DNA from: JAAYXE01 sp964391195
GTDB lineage: Bacteria; Chloroflexota; Anaerolineae; Anaerolineales; UBA4823
Assembly: GCA_964391195.1 (NCBI GenBank)
Contig: CAYMLG010000013.1
Span: 24,029-88,028, forward strand
DNA length: 64,000 nucleotides
Reading direction: 5' to 3'
The translations under genes were made by a program, and so were the position numbers. Position 1 is the stretch's first letter, and every line of letters begins with the position of its first letter. Under the pieces are notes generated by a model. It saw nothing but the letters and a program-made list of their open reading frames with translations, was not told the DNA's origin and ran no database searches. Shown in pieces: positions 35,173-44,044 of the stretch.

Positions 35173-37101
35173 TTACATCTCCTCCCAAACCGAACGATAG
35201 GCGCCGGTGGCGTCCAGATAGGCAACCAGACGTGCGTAGAACGGGTGGCTGGTCACGGTGGCGGAATCTCCGATCAGGATCAGCTTGCGGCGGGCCCGGG
35301 TGAGGGTGACATTCATACGGCGCACGTCGCCCAGGAAGCCGATCTCCCCTTCGGGGTTCGATCGTACCAGAGAAGCCACCACCGCTTCTTTTTCCCGCCC
35401 CTGGAAGCCGTCAACTGTATCCACTTCGATGTCCGGCTGTTTCAGACGGAGGCGCAGCAGACGGACCTGGGCGGCGTAGGGGGCGATGACAGCGATCTGC
35501 CCGGGGGCCACCCCGGCGGCGAGCAGCTCCTCTACTTTCGCCAGGACGAGTTCGGCTTCCATCGGGTTTAACCGGCTTTCGCCGTCCGGATCGACGGCTT
35601 CATCGTAGCTGGCCCCTGCAGTGTCGATGAACGTCAGGGAGGTGGCGGTGAGATCGTTGGCCACCACGCCGGGAAGATCCTGCAGCAGGTGATGCCGGAC
35701 GCACGGGGCCGCGATCAGACTGCCCTCATAAAACTCCCTGGATGGGAACTCCATGATGTCTTCGTGCATACGGTATTGGACTTCCAGGCGCCGGGAAAGG
35801 CCAGGGCCGGACTGTGCCATCAGCCGCTCCAACAGGCTGACGTTATACCCCTGTGCCGCGGCTTCCTGGGAGAGCACGGTGGGGGGAAGTTGGAACGGAT
35901 CCCCGGCCAGAACCAGCCTACGGGAGCGGAGCAGGGGGATCCAGGCGGCCGGTTCAGTGGTCTGGCTGGCTTCATCCATCACACACCAATCGTATGTCCG
36001 GTCCCCCAGCAGCCCCGGGTCCAGTCCGGTGTTGGTGGCGCACACAATTCTGGCACCGTCCAGCAAGCGCTCGACCAACTGATCTTCCAACTGGCGGGCT
36101 TCTTTCAACAATTCTTTCGCTTCCAGGCGCATGGCCCGGCGGGCGCCCGGGGCGGGGCGGGCGCGGGTCTGTTTGGCGGCCTGGGCGCGCAGCATGTAGG
36201 CCTCCCGCGCCAGTTTGTTGGCCAGGCGCAGGTCGGGATGATTCTCGACCAGCAGATCCAGTGTGTGAGCCCGCAGCTCGGGCAGAACGCGAGCCGGATG
36301 CCCCAGGCGGATGGCCTTTTCTCCGGCAGCCAGAAGCCGCTCGAACAGGTTATCGACCGCCAGGTTGCTCGGGGCGCAGGCCAGAACGGTCTCTCCCCGG
36401 CGGACGATCTGGCGGATCAGTTCCACGAGGGTCGTGGTTTTGCCCGTCCCCGGTGGACCGTGGATGATGGCCAGGTCCTCGGCGGTGAGGGCAAAATTTA
36501 CCGCTTCACGTTGAGATTCGTTCAAGCTCTCATCCAGGGTCGGGTAAATACCGGGTGGATGAAAAGCCGGGGGTATATTCCCCAAGAGGATTTCCCGCAG
36601 CACGGCCAGGCGCGAACCAGACGCCTTGGATACGGCTTGCATGGCGTGCCGCTGTCGCTGGCGAGCGACCTCATCCGCCGCACGGTCCAGGCGGAAGGAT
36701 GGCTGTTCGGCTCGCGGTTCTGGCCAGTGCGGGAAGGCTACCTGGATGGTATCGCGCTGCAGCCGGCTGATCACGCCCCGCCAGCCGGCTGCAGCGGGGC
36801 CATCCGCTTCTTCTTCGCTCAGGATTACCGGGGTGCCGATCCCTAGGCGAGTCCAGGGCAGTAGTTCTTTACGGTCCCGTTTTCCCAGTGTGAGCAGGGC
36901 TCGCCCGCCCAGGCCTGCCTCCTCCTCGCGGATGACCAGATGGGTGAGGGTGTTCCCCGATGCTTCCGCCTCAGCCGGGGAGAGGCGATAGAAACTGCTG
37001 AGAACAGCTTGTTTTTCGGCTTCCGCCTCCAGGTCCAGGAGGCGCTGCAGCCGCTCGAAATGATCTTCGCCTGTAGGGTTTGGGTTGTGCAGTGATTGCA
37101 T
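35173..37101 (-). CDS. SF1 helicase of the IGHMBP2/SMUBP-2 type
   Basis: A 642-residue superfamily 1B DNA/RNA helicase. It has Walker A GPPGTGKTTTLVE, ACAPSNLAVDNL (motif Ia), DEASQTTEPA (Walker B), AGDPFQLPPTV (motif III), VQYRMHEDI (IV), TVDGFQGREKEAV (V) and VTLTRARRKLILIGD (VI). The N-terminal part has the beta-barrel found in IGHMBP2 relatives. It probably unwinds nucleic acid 5' to 3'. It is convergent with the PP2C gene and divergent from the YrdB gene. The cellular role in bacteria is poorly known. Confidence 0.92.
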   Translation of the reverse strand: MQSLHNPNPTGEDHFERLQRLLDLEAEAEKQAVLSSFYRLSPAEAEASGNTLTHLVIREEEAGLGGRALLTLGKRDRKELLPWTRLGIGTPVILSEEEADGPAAAGWRGVISRLQRDTIQVAFPHWPEPRAEQPSFRLDRAADEVARQRQRHAMQAVSKASGSRLAVLREILLGNIPPAFHPPGIYPTLDESLNESQREAVNFALTAEDLAIIHGPPGTGKTTTLVELIRQIVRRGETVLACAPSNLAVDNLFERLLAAGEKAIRLGHPARVLPELRAHTLDLLVENHPDLRLANKLAREAYMLRAQAAKQTRARPAPGARRAMRLEAKELLKEARQLEDQLVERLLDGARIVCATNTGLDPGLLGDRTYDWCVMDEASQTTEPAAWIPLLRSRRLVLAGDPFQLPPTVLSQEAAAQGYNVSLLERLMAQSGPGLSRRLEVQYRMHEDIMEFPSREFYEGSLIAAPCVRHHLLQDLPGVVANDLTATSLTFIDTAGASYDEAVDPDGESRLNPMEAELVLAKVEELLAAGVAPGQIAVIAPYAAQVRLLRLRLKQPDIEVDTVDGFQGREKEAVVASLVRSNPEGEIGFLGDVRRMNVTLTRARRKLILIGDSATVTSHPFYARLVAYLDATGAYRSVWEEM

Positions 37102-37178
37102 GGATATCTATGACCGCTCTTTCTCCCCCAATGAAATCAGGGATTGTAGTATGATAACAATAACTTGGGAGAATACGA

Positions 37179-37544
37179 ATGGGGAAACATCCGCTTAATC
37201 TTGGCCTCCGCTTCCTTCTTGAACTTGCAGCCCTGTTTGCGATAGGTTACTGGGGATGGACTCAACATACAGGGCTGGCGCGCTTCTTATGGGCTGTGGG
37301 CCTGCCGCTGGTCTTTTCGGTGGCATGGGGCACATTCAGGGTGCCGGGCGATCCCGGCCCTGCGCCGGTCGCGGTGCCCGGGGTCGTGCGTTTGCTGTTG
37401 GAAACTGTTTTTTTCGGGGTAGCGGTCTGGTCGCTGTATGCTTCCGGCCGGGAGAGCTGGGCGCTCGTGCTTGGGCTTCTGCTTCTGATCCAATACGGGC
37501 TGTCTTATGACCGGATTTTGTGGATGATAAGACGAGAGGTCTGA
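37179..37544 (+). CDS. YrdB family membrane protein (DUF2568)
   Basis: A 121-residue protein with four transmembrane helices (about residues 10-28, 33-50, 67-84 and 88-112). LRFLLELAALFAIGYWG and WGTFRVPGDPGPAPV are typical of the YrdB/DUF2568 family, whose function is unknown. It starts 1 bp before the CNNM gene region and is surely cotranscribed with it. Confidence 0.87.
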   Translation: MGKHPLNLGLRFLLELAALFAIGYWGWTQHTGLARFLWAVGLPLVFSVAWGTFRVPGDPGPAPVAVPGVVRLLLETVFFGVAVWSLYASGRESWALVLGLLLLIQYGLSYDRILWMIRREV

Positions 37545-37545
37545 T

Positions 37546-38856
37546 ATGGGGTCAAGCTTGACGGAAATTGTTATCATATTAGTTCTCATTCTGCTGAACG
37601 GTGTTCTGGCGATGTCGGAGATCTCCGTGGTTTCTGCCCGTAAAGCACGACTGCAGCAGCGGGCAGAGGAGGGAGACAGCGGCGCGGCCGCGGCTCTGGA
37701 ACTGGCCAATTCCCCCGGCCGCTTTTTATCGACCGTCCAGATTGGGATTACCCTGGTTGGGATTTTCGCCGGTGCATTCGGCGGCGCGACCATCGCCAGG
37801 CCTTTGGGGGACAATCTGGCCCAAATCCCCGTACTGGAGCCGTACAGCGACGCAATCAGCGTGGCGGCAGTTGTGCTTCTCATCACCTATCTTAATCTCG
37901 TGCTGGGGGAGCTGGCCCCGAAGCAGATTGGCCTGAACAATTCGGAGAAAATCGCCTCCCGGGTGGCTCCGCTGATGAAGGTGCTGGCCCGCATCGCCGG
38001 CCCGGTCGTCTCATTCCTGACTTTTTCCACCGATCTGATCCTGCGCCTGTTGGGGATCAGGCAGTCGAACGAACCGGCGGTCACCGAGGAAGAAGTCCGC
38101 ATCCTGATCGCCCAGGGCGCGGAGACCGGGGTCTTCGAGCCGATCGAGCAGGAGATGGTGCGTCACGTCTTTCGCCTGAGCGACCGACGGGTGAATTCTT
38201 TGATGACCCCCCGGCCGGAAATCATCTGGCTGGATATCGAGGACACCCCGGAGGAGATCCGCAACAATGTGATCGTTAGCGACCATTCCCAATTGCCGGT
38301 GGCCGCCGGCGACCTGGATCATCTGCTCGGTTACGTGCGGGTAACCGACTTGATGGTGCAGTGCGTGGAGGGGCGGCCAATGGATATCCAGAGCGCCCTG
38401 CAGCCAGCCCTGTTCATCCCGGAGAGTATGCCGGCGTTCGATGTGCTGGAAAAGTTCAAAGAGACGGGCTCGCAGATTGCCTTCGCAATCGACGAGTACG
38501 GGGGGATCCAGGGCCTGGTGACCCTGCGCGACATCTTAGAAGCGATCGTCGGCGACATCCCCGAAGCGGACGAGGAAGAAGACCCTGATATCGTCCAACG
38601 GGAAGACGGCTCCTGGCTTTTAGATGGGATGCTTCCCATCGACGAATTCAGGGAATTGTTCGACCTGGAAGAACTGCCGGGCGAGGAGGAACACTATTAC
38701 CAGACCCTGGGTGGGTTTGTGATGACCATGCTGGGCCGGATTCCATCCCCTAGCGACAATTTCGAATGGGGAGATTTGCGGATTGAAGTCCTGGACATGG
38801 ACGGAAACCGGATCGATAAACTGCTGGTAGCGCGGGGACCGGAGGCCGGCGACTAA
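37546..38856 (+). CDS. CNNM/CorC family transporter-like protein (hemolysin family)
   Basis: A 436-residue protein. The N-terminal DUF21/CNNM domain (about 1-190) has three to four transmembrane helices with GVLAMSEISVVSAR and LVLGELAPKQIGL. A CBS pair follows (about 205-330; LMTPRPEIIWLDI, EYGGIQGLVTLRDILEAIVGDI), then a CorC_HlyC domain (about 345-436). The family is linked to Mg/Co efflux or Na-coupled Mg transport; the old name hemolysin is misleading. One base separates it from the YrdB stop. Confidence 0.94.
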   Translation: MGSSLTEIVIILVLILLNGVLAMSEISVVSARKARLQQRAEEGDSGAAAALELANSPGRFLSTVQIGITLVGIFAGAFGGATIARPLGDNLAQIPVLEPYSDAISVAAVVLLITYLNLVLGELAPKQIGLNNSEKIASRVAPLMKVLARIAGPVVSFLTFSTDLILRLLGIRQSNEPAVTEEEVRILIAQGAETGVFEPIEQEMVRHVFRLSDRRVNSLMTPRPEIIWLDIEDTPEEIRNNVIVSDHSQLPVAAGDLDHLLGYVRVTDLMVQCVEGRPMDIQSALQPALFIPESMPAFDVLEKFKETGSQIAFAIDEYGGIQGLVTLRDILEAIVGDIPEADEEEDPDIVQREDGSWLLDGMLPIDEFRELFDLEELPGEEEHYYQTLGGFVMTMLGRIPSPSDNFEWGDLRIEVLDMDGNRIDKLLVARGPEAGD

Positions 38857-38897
38857 TTGTGCCTGAGCCCGACCGGGAGAGTGGATGCGTCCTGGGC

Positions 38898-39827
38898 TTA
38901 CGAATAGACTTTTTCCCAACGTTCGTAGAGTTCAAATTCGGTAAAACCGGCTGAGGCATAAAGGGCGTGGGCGGCAGCGGAGTAAGAGCTGACCGTTGCC
39001 AGGGTGGCCCCGAGATGCTGTGCCCGGCATAGAGCTTCGGACATGATGGCTTTGCCGATGCCGCGCTGCTGGTGCTCGGGGACAACGCCAACGGGTTCGA
39101 AAGCGGCTGTGCGGCTGTAATCATCGAACCACACGGTGCAGAAACCGGCAATTTCACCGCCCGGGGCAACTGCCACAATATCCAGGTCTCTCCGGTACAG
39201 CGGAGACCGCTGCACATTCGGGTACCATTCCCAGCCCTCATAGCGGTCATCGGGTTCGTTGGGGTGGAACGCCCGCCAGGAGGCCCAACTGCGGGCCGGC
39301 AGCTCGCTCTGCTCACCCAACGACCGGATGCTGTACCCCTCGGCCGCCTGAACCCGGGGGATGCCGGGGGTCAACGGGCGGCAGCGCTGGTGCTCTGGCC
39401 AATCTTTGACGGAGTAGCCCTTTTGCAAGAGGATTTCCCGCCGCAGGGTATCATGCCGGTGGGCCCACACGCTCAGCTCTTTTCTGCCATCCTCCAAATT
39501 AAGCGGCAGATGCTGCTCGGCGGTGGAGATCATTTCCGCTTCTAACTCAGGCGCACGGTAATCCGGATGGACCTGCAGGTGGGCCTCCCCCGGGCCTTCA
39601 GGGTTCAAAACCGCCGCGATCTCTCCTGCGCCGGTTTCCCAGATGAATACTACCTGGTTCAGATCAAAGGGGTGGATATTCATAACCCCATGCCAGCGCC
39701 AGTAATCGAACCGGTAAACCTGCCAGCTCGACTCGCGGCGGCCGTTCAGCAGGTACACCTGGCGAAGGAAACTGCGGATGCGCCAGTAATCCTCTTCCGT
39801 CTGATAGGTGCGGCAGGTTAGTTTCAT
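38898..39827 (-). CDS. GNAT family N-acetyltransferase
   Basis: A 309-residue protein with a clear GNAT domain in the C-terminal half (about 150-309). Motif A is VGVVPEHQQRGIGKAIM and motif B SYSAAAHALYASAGF. The N-terminal half (about 1-150) looks like a second, degenerate GNAT domain, as in double-GNAT proteins. Substrate unknown. It lies 3 bp downstream of the ywbE-like gene, in the same minus-strand unit. Confidence 0.88.
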   Translation of the reverse strand: MKLTCRTYQTEEDYWRIRSFLRQVYLLNGRRESSWQVYRFDYWRWHGVMNIHPFDLNQVVFIWETGAGEIAAVLNPEGPGEAHLQVHPDYRAPELEAEMISTAEQHLPLNLEDGRKELSVWAHRHDTLRREILLQKGYSVKDWPEHQRCRPLTPGIPRVQAAEGYSIRSLGEQSELPARSWASWRAFHPNEPDDRYEGWEWYPNVQRSPLYRRDLDIVAVAPGGEIAGFCTVWFDDYSRTAAFEPVGVVPEHQQRGIGKAIMSEALCRAQHLGATLATVSSYSAAAHALYASAGFTEFELYERWEKVYS

Positions 39828-39830
39828 CGG

Positions 39831-40028
39831 TTACTCCATCAAGGCTTGAACGCGGCCGACCTTCCCGTCTTCGAGCATCACTTTGATCCCGTGAGGATGG
39901 GAAGGGCTCTTGGTTAATATCCGCAGGACGATCCCCTCGGTCAGTTGCCCACTACGTTGGTTTTGTTTTTCCACAATCTGGACACGCATGCCCGGCCGAA
40001 TTTCGCTCCGTTTCGGTACGCTCATCAT
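39831..40028 (-). CDS. YwbE family protein
   Basis: A 65-residue protein that matches the short, conserved YwbE family of unknown function (RSEIRPGMRVQIVEKQNQ, GIVLRILTKSPSHPHGIKV, GKVGRVQALM). It is probably a small beta-barrel of SH3/KOW-like character. The ATG at 40028 directly follows the TGA of the gene before it (a TGAATG junction), and a GGGAA site overlaps that stop. A second in-frame ATG at 40025 is equally possible. Confidence 0.88.
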   Translation of the reverse strand: MMSVPKRSEIRPGMRVQIVEKQNQRSGQLTEGIVLRILTKSPSHPHGIKVMLEDGKVGRVQALME

Positions 40029-40247
40029 TCATTCCCGTTTCTTCAGCAATACGATTTGCGCCGCCTCGGCATCCAGGAACCGCCTCTGGAAGTCGAGGAT
40101 ATCAACCAGCCGGTGGCCTTTGATGTGCACGGCGACCCAGGAGGCGTTCACGGTCAGGCCTTCCACCGACCACTGGCCTAGGTGGAAGGTCCCGGTGTCG
40201 ATATCGCTGGCCTTGACTTCCAAAGTGTGAACCCCCCGATTATACAT
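40029..40247 (-). CDS. Small protein of unknown function upstream of YwbE
   Basis: An ORF of 72 residues from ATG 40247, with no recognised family. It reads as an alternating beta/alpha protein ending in LLKKRE. It abuts the YwbE start without a gap (TGA then ATG), which argues that it is translated. The start is uncertain: the frame is open to 40358 with another ATG at 40286, but no start has a good ribosome-binding site, and the longer versions run under the xylB promoter on the other strand. Confidence 0.5.
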   Translation of the reverse strand: MYNRGVHTLEVKASDIDTGTFHLGQWSVEGLTVNASWVAVHIKGHRLVDILDFQRRFLDAEAAQIVLLKKRE

Positions 40248-40315
40248 GAGATTGCGAGCTTTTTTCTGCGGGCTGTCTTGGATCATTTCATTTGCATGAC
40301 GGAAGCCGAATCTCC

Positions 40316-40345
40316 TTGACAGGGCCGATGATCGTCTCATACAAT
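40316..40345 (+). promoter_or_regulatory. Promoter of the xylulokinase gene
   Basis: A perfect TTGACA (40316-40321) and TACAAT (40340-40345) are spaced by 18 bp, with a predicted start near 40352 and about 50 nt of leader. Confidence 0.72.
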
Positions 40346-40400
40346 CTTTTAGAAGCATAAGTCACTGCTTTCAAAGCAGAAAGGCAAAAAACGAAAGAAA

Positions 40401-41899
40401 ATGGCCCCATACTTTTTAGGTCTCGATGTATCGACGACCGGATCGAAAGCGCTGTTAATTGACGAACGCGGTGCGGTGGTCGCGACCGCCTCGAACGAAC
40501 ACCCCATATCTACCCCCAAACCATTGTGGAGCGAGCAAGAGCCTGCAGACTGGTGGAAGGCCTCGTCTGCTTCCATCCGCCAGGTCTTAGCCAGCGCAGG
40601 GGTGAGCGGTGAGGCGGTGCGCTCTGTCGGACTGACCGGGCAGATGCATGGGCTGGTCCTGCTGGACGCAGCCGGCGAAGTCTTGCGCCCGGCTATTCTA
40701 TGGAACGATCAGCGCACCGGCGAGGAATGTGAGGAGCTCACCGAACGCCTGGGCTTCAACCGGCTGCTGGGGATCACCGGCAATAAAGCCCTGACGGGCT
40801 TCACTGCGCCGAAAATCCTTTGGGTCCGCAAGCACGAGCCCGAAATCTACGAACGAATCGCCCACATCCTGCTCCCCAAGGATTATGTGCGCTACCGGCT
40901 CACAGGCGGATTCGCGGTGGATAAAGCGGACGGAGCGGGGATGCTGCTGTTCGATCTGAAGCAGCGCGATTACTCGCCGGAGGTGCTCGAGGCGCTGGAG
41001 ATCTGCCGCGAATGGCTGCCGGAACCATTCGAGGGCCCAGAGGTGACCGGTGCTGTGATCCCAGCAGCGGCAGCCCAGACCGGCCTGGCAGCCGGGACAC
41101 CGGTAGCCGCCGGTGGGGCGATCAGGCGGCCCAGGCGGTCGGGGTGGGCGCGGTGACGCCGGGTATCGTCGCCCTGACGCTGGGCACCTCGGGGGTGGTG
41201 TTCGCCAGCACACCGGCGCCCTTTATCGAGCCCCAGGGCAGGCTGCACGCTTTCTGCCATTCGGTGCCCGGGGTCTGGCATCTCATGGGCGTGATGCTCT
41301 CCGCCGCGGGGTCGCTCCGCTGGTTCCGAGATACTCTGGCGCCGGGGGTAAGCTATGACGATCTGCTCGCCCCGGCGGGGAAAATTCCACCAGGCAGCGA
41401 AGGACTGCTGTATCTACCTTATTTGACCGGGGAGCGCACACCCCATCCCGATCCGCTGGCACGGGGCGCGTTTGTCGGGCTGACGATCCGGCACACCACC
41501 CTTCACCTGGCCCGCGCCGTGCTGGAGGGGGTGAGCTTCGGCCTGCGCGATAGCATGGAGCTTGTGCGCGGCGCCGGGCTGGGTGAGATACGCGAGGTGC
41601 GGGTATCCGGCGGCGGGGCGCGCAGTCCCCTGTGGAGGCAAATCCTGGCTGATGTGATGGATACCGAACTGACCACTGTGAATTCGACCGAAGGGGCGGC
41701 GTTCGGCGCAGCCCTGTTGGCCGGGGTCGCGGTGGGCGCCTGGAACTCGGTCCAGGAGAGCTGCGAGGCGACCATCCGGGTCAACGAGCGGACCGCACCC
41801 GAGAAAGGGTCTGTCGCTGCATACGATGCGCTTTACCAGGAGTACTCCAGGCTTTACCCGGTTCTGAAAGAAACCTTCCATCGCCTGTCACAGCACTGA
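40401..41899 (+). pseudogene. xylB: Xylulokinase, disrupted by a one-base frameshift
   Basis: A FGGY-family sugar kinase split between two frames. The first frame (40401-41156) carries the N-terminal domain: LGLDVSTTGSKALL, VGLTGQMHGLVLLD and ILWNDQRT. The second (to 41899) carries the ATP domain: LGTSGVVFAS, LPYLTGERTPH and VSGGGARSPLWRQ. The junction is at the G run 41115-41118. With five G instead of four, reading would pass through the conserved GGGDQAAQAVG motif and yield 499 residues, normal for xylulokinase. Everything else is intact and a good promoter precedes it, so either a base-calling or assembly error, or a very recent mutation, is likely. The family also includes other pentulose and hexulose kinases. 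Confidence 0.88.
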
Positions 41900-41950
41900 C
41901 CGGCGGCAGCATGTTATACTCTCTGCGAAACTTGTTCAGGATCGGAAGGA

Positions 41951-43426
41951 ATGGCCATTCGAAACCAGGTCCAACTCATTACTTACCCCGATTCCCTGGG
42001 TGGGGACCTCAAGTCCCTGTCTGCGCTGCTGTGCGACCATTTCATGGATATCTTCCCCGGTGGGGTGCATATCCTGCCCCCGTTCCCGTCCTCAGGCGAC
42101 CGGGGATTTGCGCCGGTAACTTACTTCGAGATCGACTCAAGTTTTGGGGACTGGGCCGACATCCGCAAGATTGGCGAGCGGTTTGATGTGGTGGTTGACC
42201 TGATGGTCAACCACCTTTCCCGCCATTCCCCTTACTTTCAGGATTTTGCCCGCAAAGGACGAAGGTCGCCCTTCGCCGACCTGTTCATCACCCTGGATAA
42301 AGCGTGGCCTGGGGGAGAGCCGCGACCGGAGGATGTAGCGAAGATCTTTTTGAGAAGGCCGGAGCACCCATTCTCCGAGATCAAAATCGAGGAAACAGGC
42401 GAAACCGAGCGGGTGTGGGCGACCTTCGGGACGAGGGATTGGTCGGAGCAGATCGACATCGATGTGAACTCCCCGGTGGCGAAACAGTTACTCCAGGAGA
42501 TCTTGCAGCACTTCGCCCGCCAGGGGGTGAAAATGGTGCGCCTGGACGCGGTGGCATTTGTGACCAAAAAACCAGGGACGAACTGCTTCTTTGTTGAACC
42601 CGAGATTTATGAGTTTCTGGACTGGATTCGGGGGGAGGCCCAGGCCGTGGGGGTTGAACTGCTGCCCGAGGTGCACGCCCACTATTCCATTCAGGATAAG
42701 CTGGCCGCGCATGGCCTGTGGGTGTACAACTTTGCCCTGCCACTGCTGGTGCTGCACACGCTGCTGAGCCGGTCGAGCCGGGCTTTGCGCGACCACCTGC
42801 AGCGCTGCCCGCGGCGCCAGGTGACCATGCTCGACTGCCATGATGGCATCCCGGTACAACCGGACCTGGATGGGCTGCTGGAGATCGAGGCGGCCCAGCG
42901 GGTGGTGCAGACCTGCCTGGAGCGGGGCGCGAACCTGAACAGAATTCTATCCGAAGAGCATAAACTCAGACCGGATTTCGACGCCCACCAGATCAATATC
43001 ACCTATTACTCGGCGTTGGGACAGGACGACGATGCCTACATTGCCGCCCGGGCGATGCAATTCTTCTCGCCGGGCATCCCGCAGGTGTATTACGTTGGGT
43101 TGTTGGCCGGAGAAAACGATCCGGAGGCGGTAGCGGCGACCGGTGAAAACCGGGCGATCAACCGGCATAACTACTCAGTTGAGGAGGTGGAAGCAGCGCT
43201 GAAGAAGCCGGTCGTGCAGCGGCTGCTGAACCTGATCCGGTTCCGGAACCAGTACGAGGCCTTCGATGGGGACTTCGAGCTCCTTCCCTCGACCGACCGG
43301 GAAGTGAGAATGGCATGGCATCGAGGAGAACACAAATCCTGCGCTTTGCTGGTAGATCTGGAAACCTGCCGGTCGGTGATCGAATACCGGGATCAAAATG
43401 GGAGTGTTCGTAAGCTTATCTTGTGA
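41951..43426 (+). CDS. Sucrose phosphorylase-like GH13 enzyme
   Basis: A 491-residue alpha-amylase-fold protein of the sucrose phosphorylase subfamily (GH13_18). It has VQLITYPDSLGG at the start, VVVDLMVNHLS, VRLDAVAFVTKKPGT with the nucleophile Asp, LLPEVHAHYS with the acid/base Glu, and MLDCHDGIPV with the stabilising Asp. These enzymes phosphorolyse sucrose, glucosylglycerol or glucosylglycerate; which one cannot be told here. It follows the xylulokinase by 51 bp, and a GGAAGGA ribosome-binding site precedes the ATG. The two together suggest sugar catabolism. Confidence 0.9.
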   Translation: MAIRNQVQLITYPDSLGGDLKSLSALLCDHFMDIFPGGVHILPPFPSSGDRGFAPVTYFEIDSSFGDWADIRKIGERFDVVVDLMVNHLSRHSPYFQDFARKGRRSPFADLFITLDKAWPGGEPRPEDVAKIFLRRPEHPFSEIKIEETGETERVWATFGTRDWSEQIDIDVNSPVAKQLLQEILQHFARQGVKMVRLDAVAFVTKKPGTNCFFVEPEIYEFLDWIRGEAQAVGVELLPEVHAHYSIQDKLAAHGLWVYNFALPLLVLHTLLSRSSRALRDHLQRCPRRQVTMLDCHDGIPVQPDLDGLLEIEAAQRVVQTCLERGANLNRILSEEHKLRPDFDAHQINITYYSALGQDDDAYIAARAMQFFSPGIPQVYYVGLLAGENDPEAVAATGENRAINRHNYSVEEVEAALKKPVVQRLLNLIRFRNQYEAFDGDFELLPSTDREVRMAWHRGEHKSCALLVDLETCRSVIEYRDQNGSVRKLIL

Positions 43427-43483
43427 CCGGGTTTATCGCGATAGAAGAGACAGCACTCAAGATTGGAGCTGGAATTTTTCAGG

Positions 43484-43942
43484 ATGAGACAAGTCAATAT
43501 CGATTTCACCTGTATCCATTGTAAGAACTTTGTATCCGCCGATCCCATCATGGCCGGTGTCCAAAACCGCAATCACTGTCCTTACTGCCTGTACTCCCGG
43601 CACGTGGATCTGTTCGAGGCCGGTGACCGGATGGCGGCATGCAAGGGGGAGATGAGGCCGGTGGGCCTGACCATGAAGCGCACCCGGAACAAATATGCCA
43701 GGGAGAACCAGGGCGAACTGATGCTGATCCACCAGTGTACGGCGTGCGGGAAGGTTTCGATCAACCGCATCGCGGCGGATGACGACGCCGACCTGCTGTT
43801 AGAGGTCCTGGAAAAGTCGGACCCCATGGACGAGCAGCTAGCCCGGCAGCTTGAGAAGGAAGGCATCCAGGCATTGCAAATGAAAGATGAGAGGTTAATC
43901 CGGGTGCAGTTGTTTGGGAAAAGCGATTCCGAAGAAGAGTGA
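43484..43942 (+). CDS. RNHCP domain-containing protein
   Basis: A 152-residue protein named for its motif RNHCPYC, found here near residue 23. It has two Cys pairs in the N-terminal half (CIHC and CPYC) and one in the middle (CTAC), so zinc-ribbon-like metal binding is likely. The C-terminus is acidic and ends in EEE. Function unknown. ATG 43484 is preferred over TTG 43463, though its ribosome-binding site is weak. A bidirectional terminator follows. Confidence 0.82.
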   Translation: MRQVNIDFTCIHCKNFVSADPIMAGVQNRNHCPYCLYSRHVDLFEAGDRMAACKGEMRPVGLTMKRTRNKYARENQGELMLIHQCTACGKVSINRIAADDDADLLLEVLEKSDPMDEQLARQLEKEGIQALQMKDERLIRVQLFGKSDSEEE

Positions 43943-43990
43943 GTTTCATCCGGCCGGTGGCCGGATGGAATCTCATTCCTGACATTCGTC

Positions 43991-44033
43991 AAAAAGGGGA
44001 ACCCCCTCTGACCAGGAGGGAGTTCCCCTTTTT
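43991..44033. terminator. Bidirectional terminator between RNHCP gene and SPT gene
   Basis: Outer arms AAAAAGGGGAAC (43991-44002) and GTTCCCCTTTTT (44022-44033) are perfectly complementary, with a C-rich/G-rich inner stem. Runs of A and T give U-tracts in both directions. Confidence 0.9.
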
Positions 44034-44044
44034 GATTACCCGGC

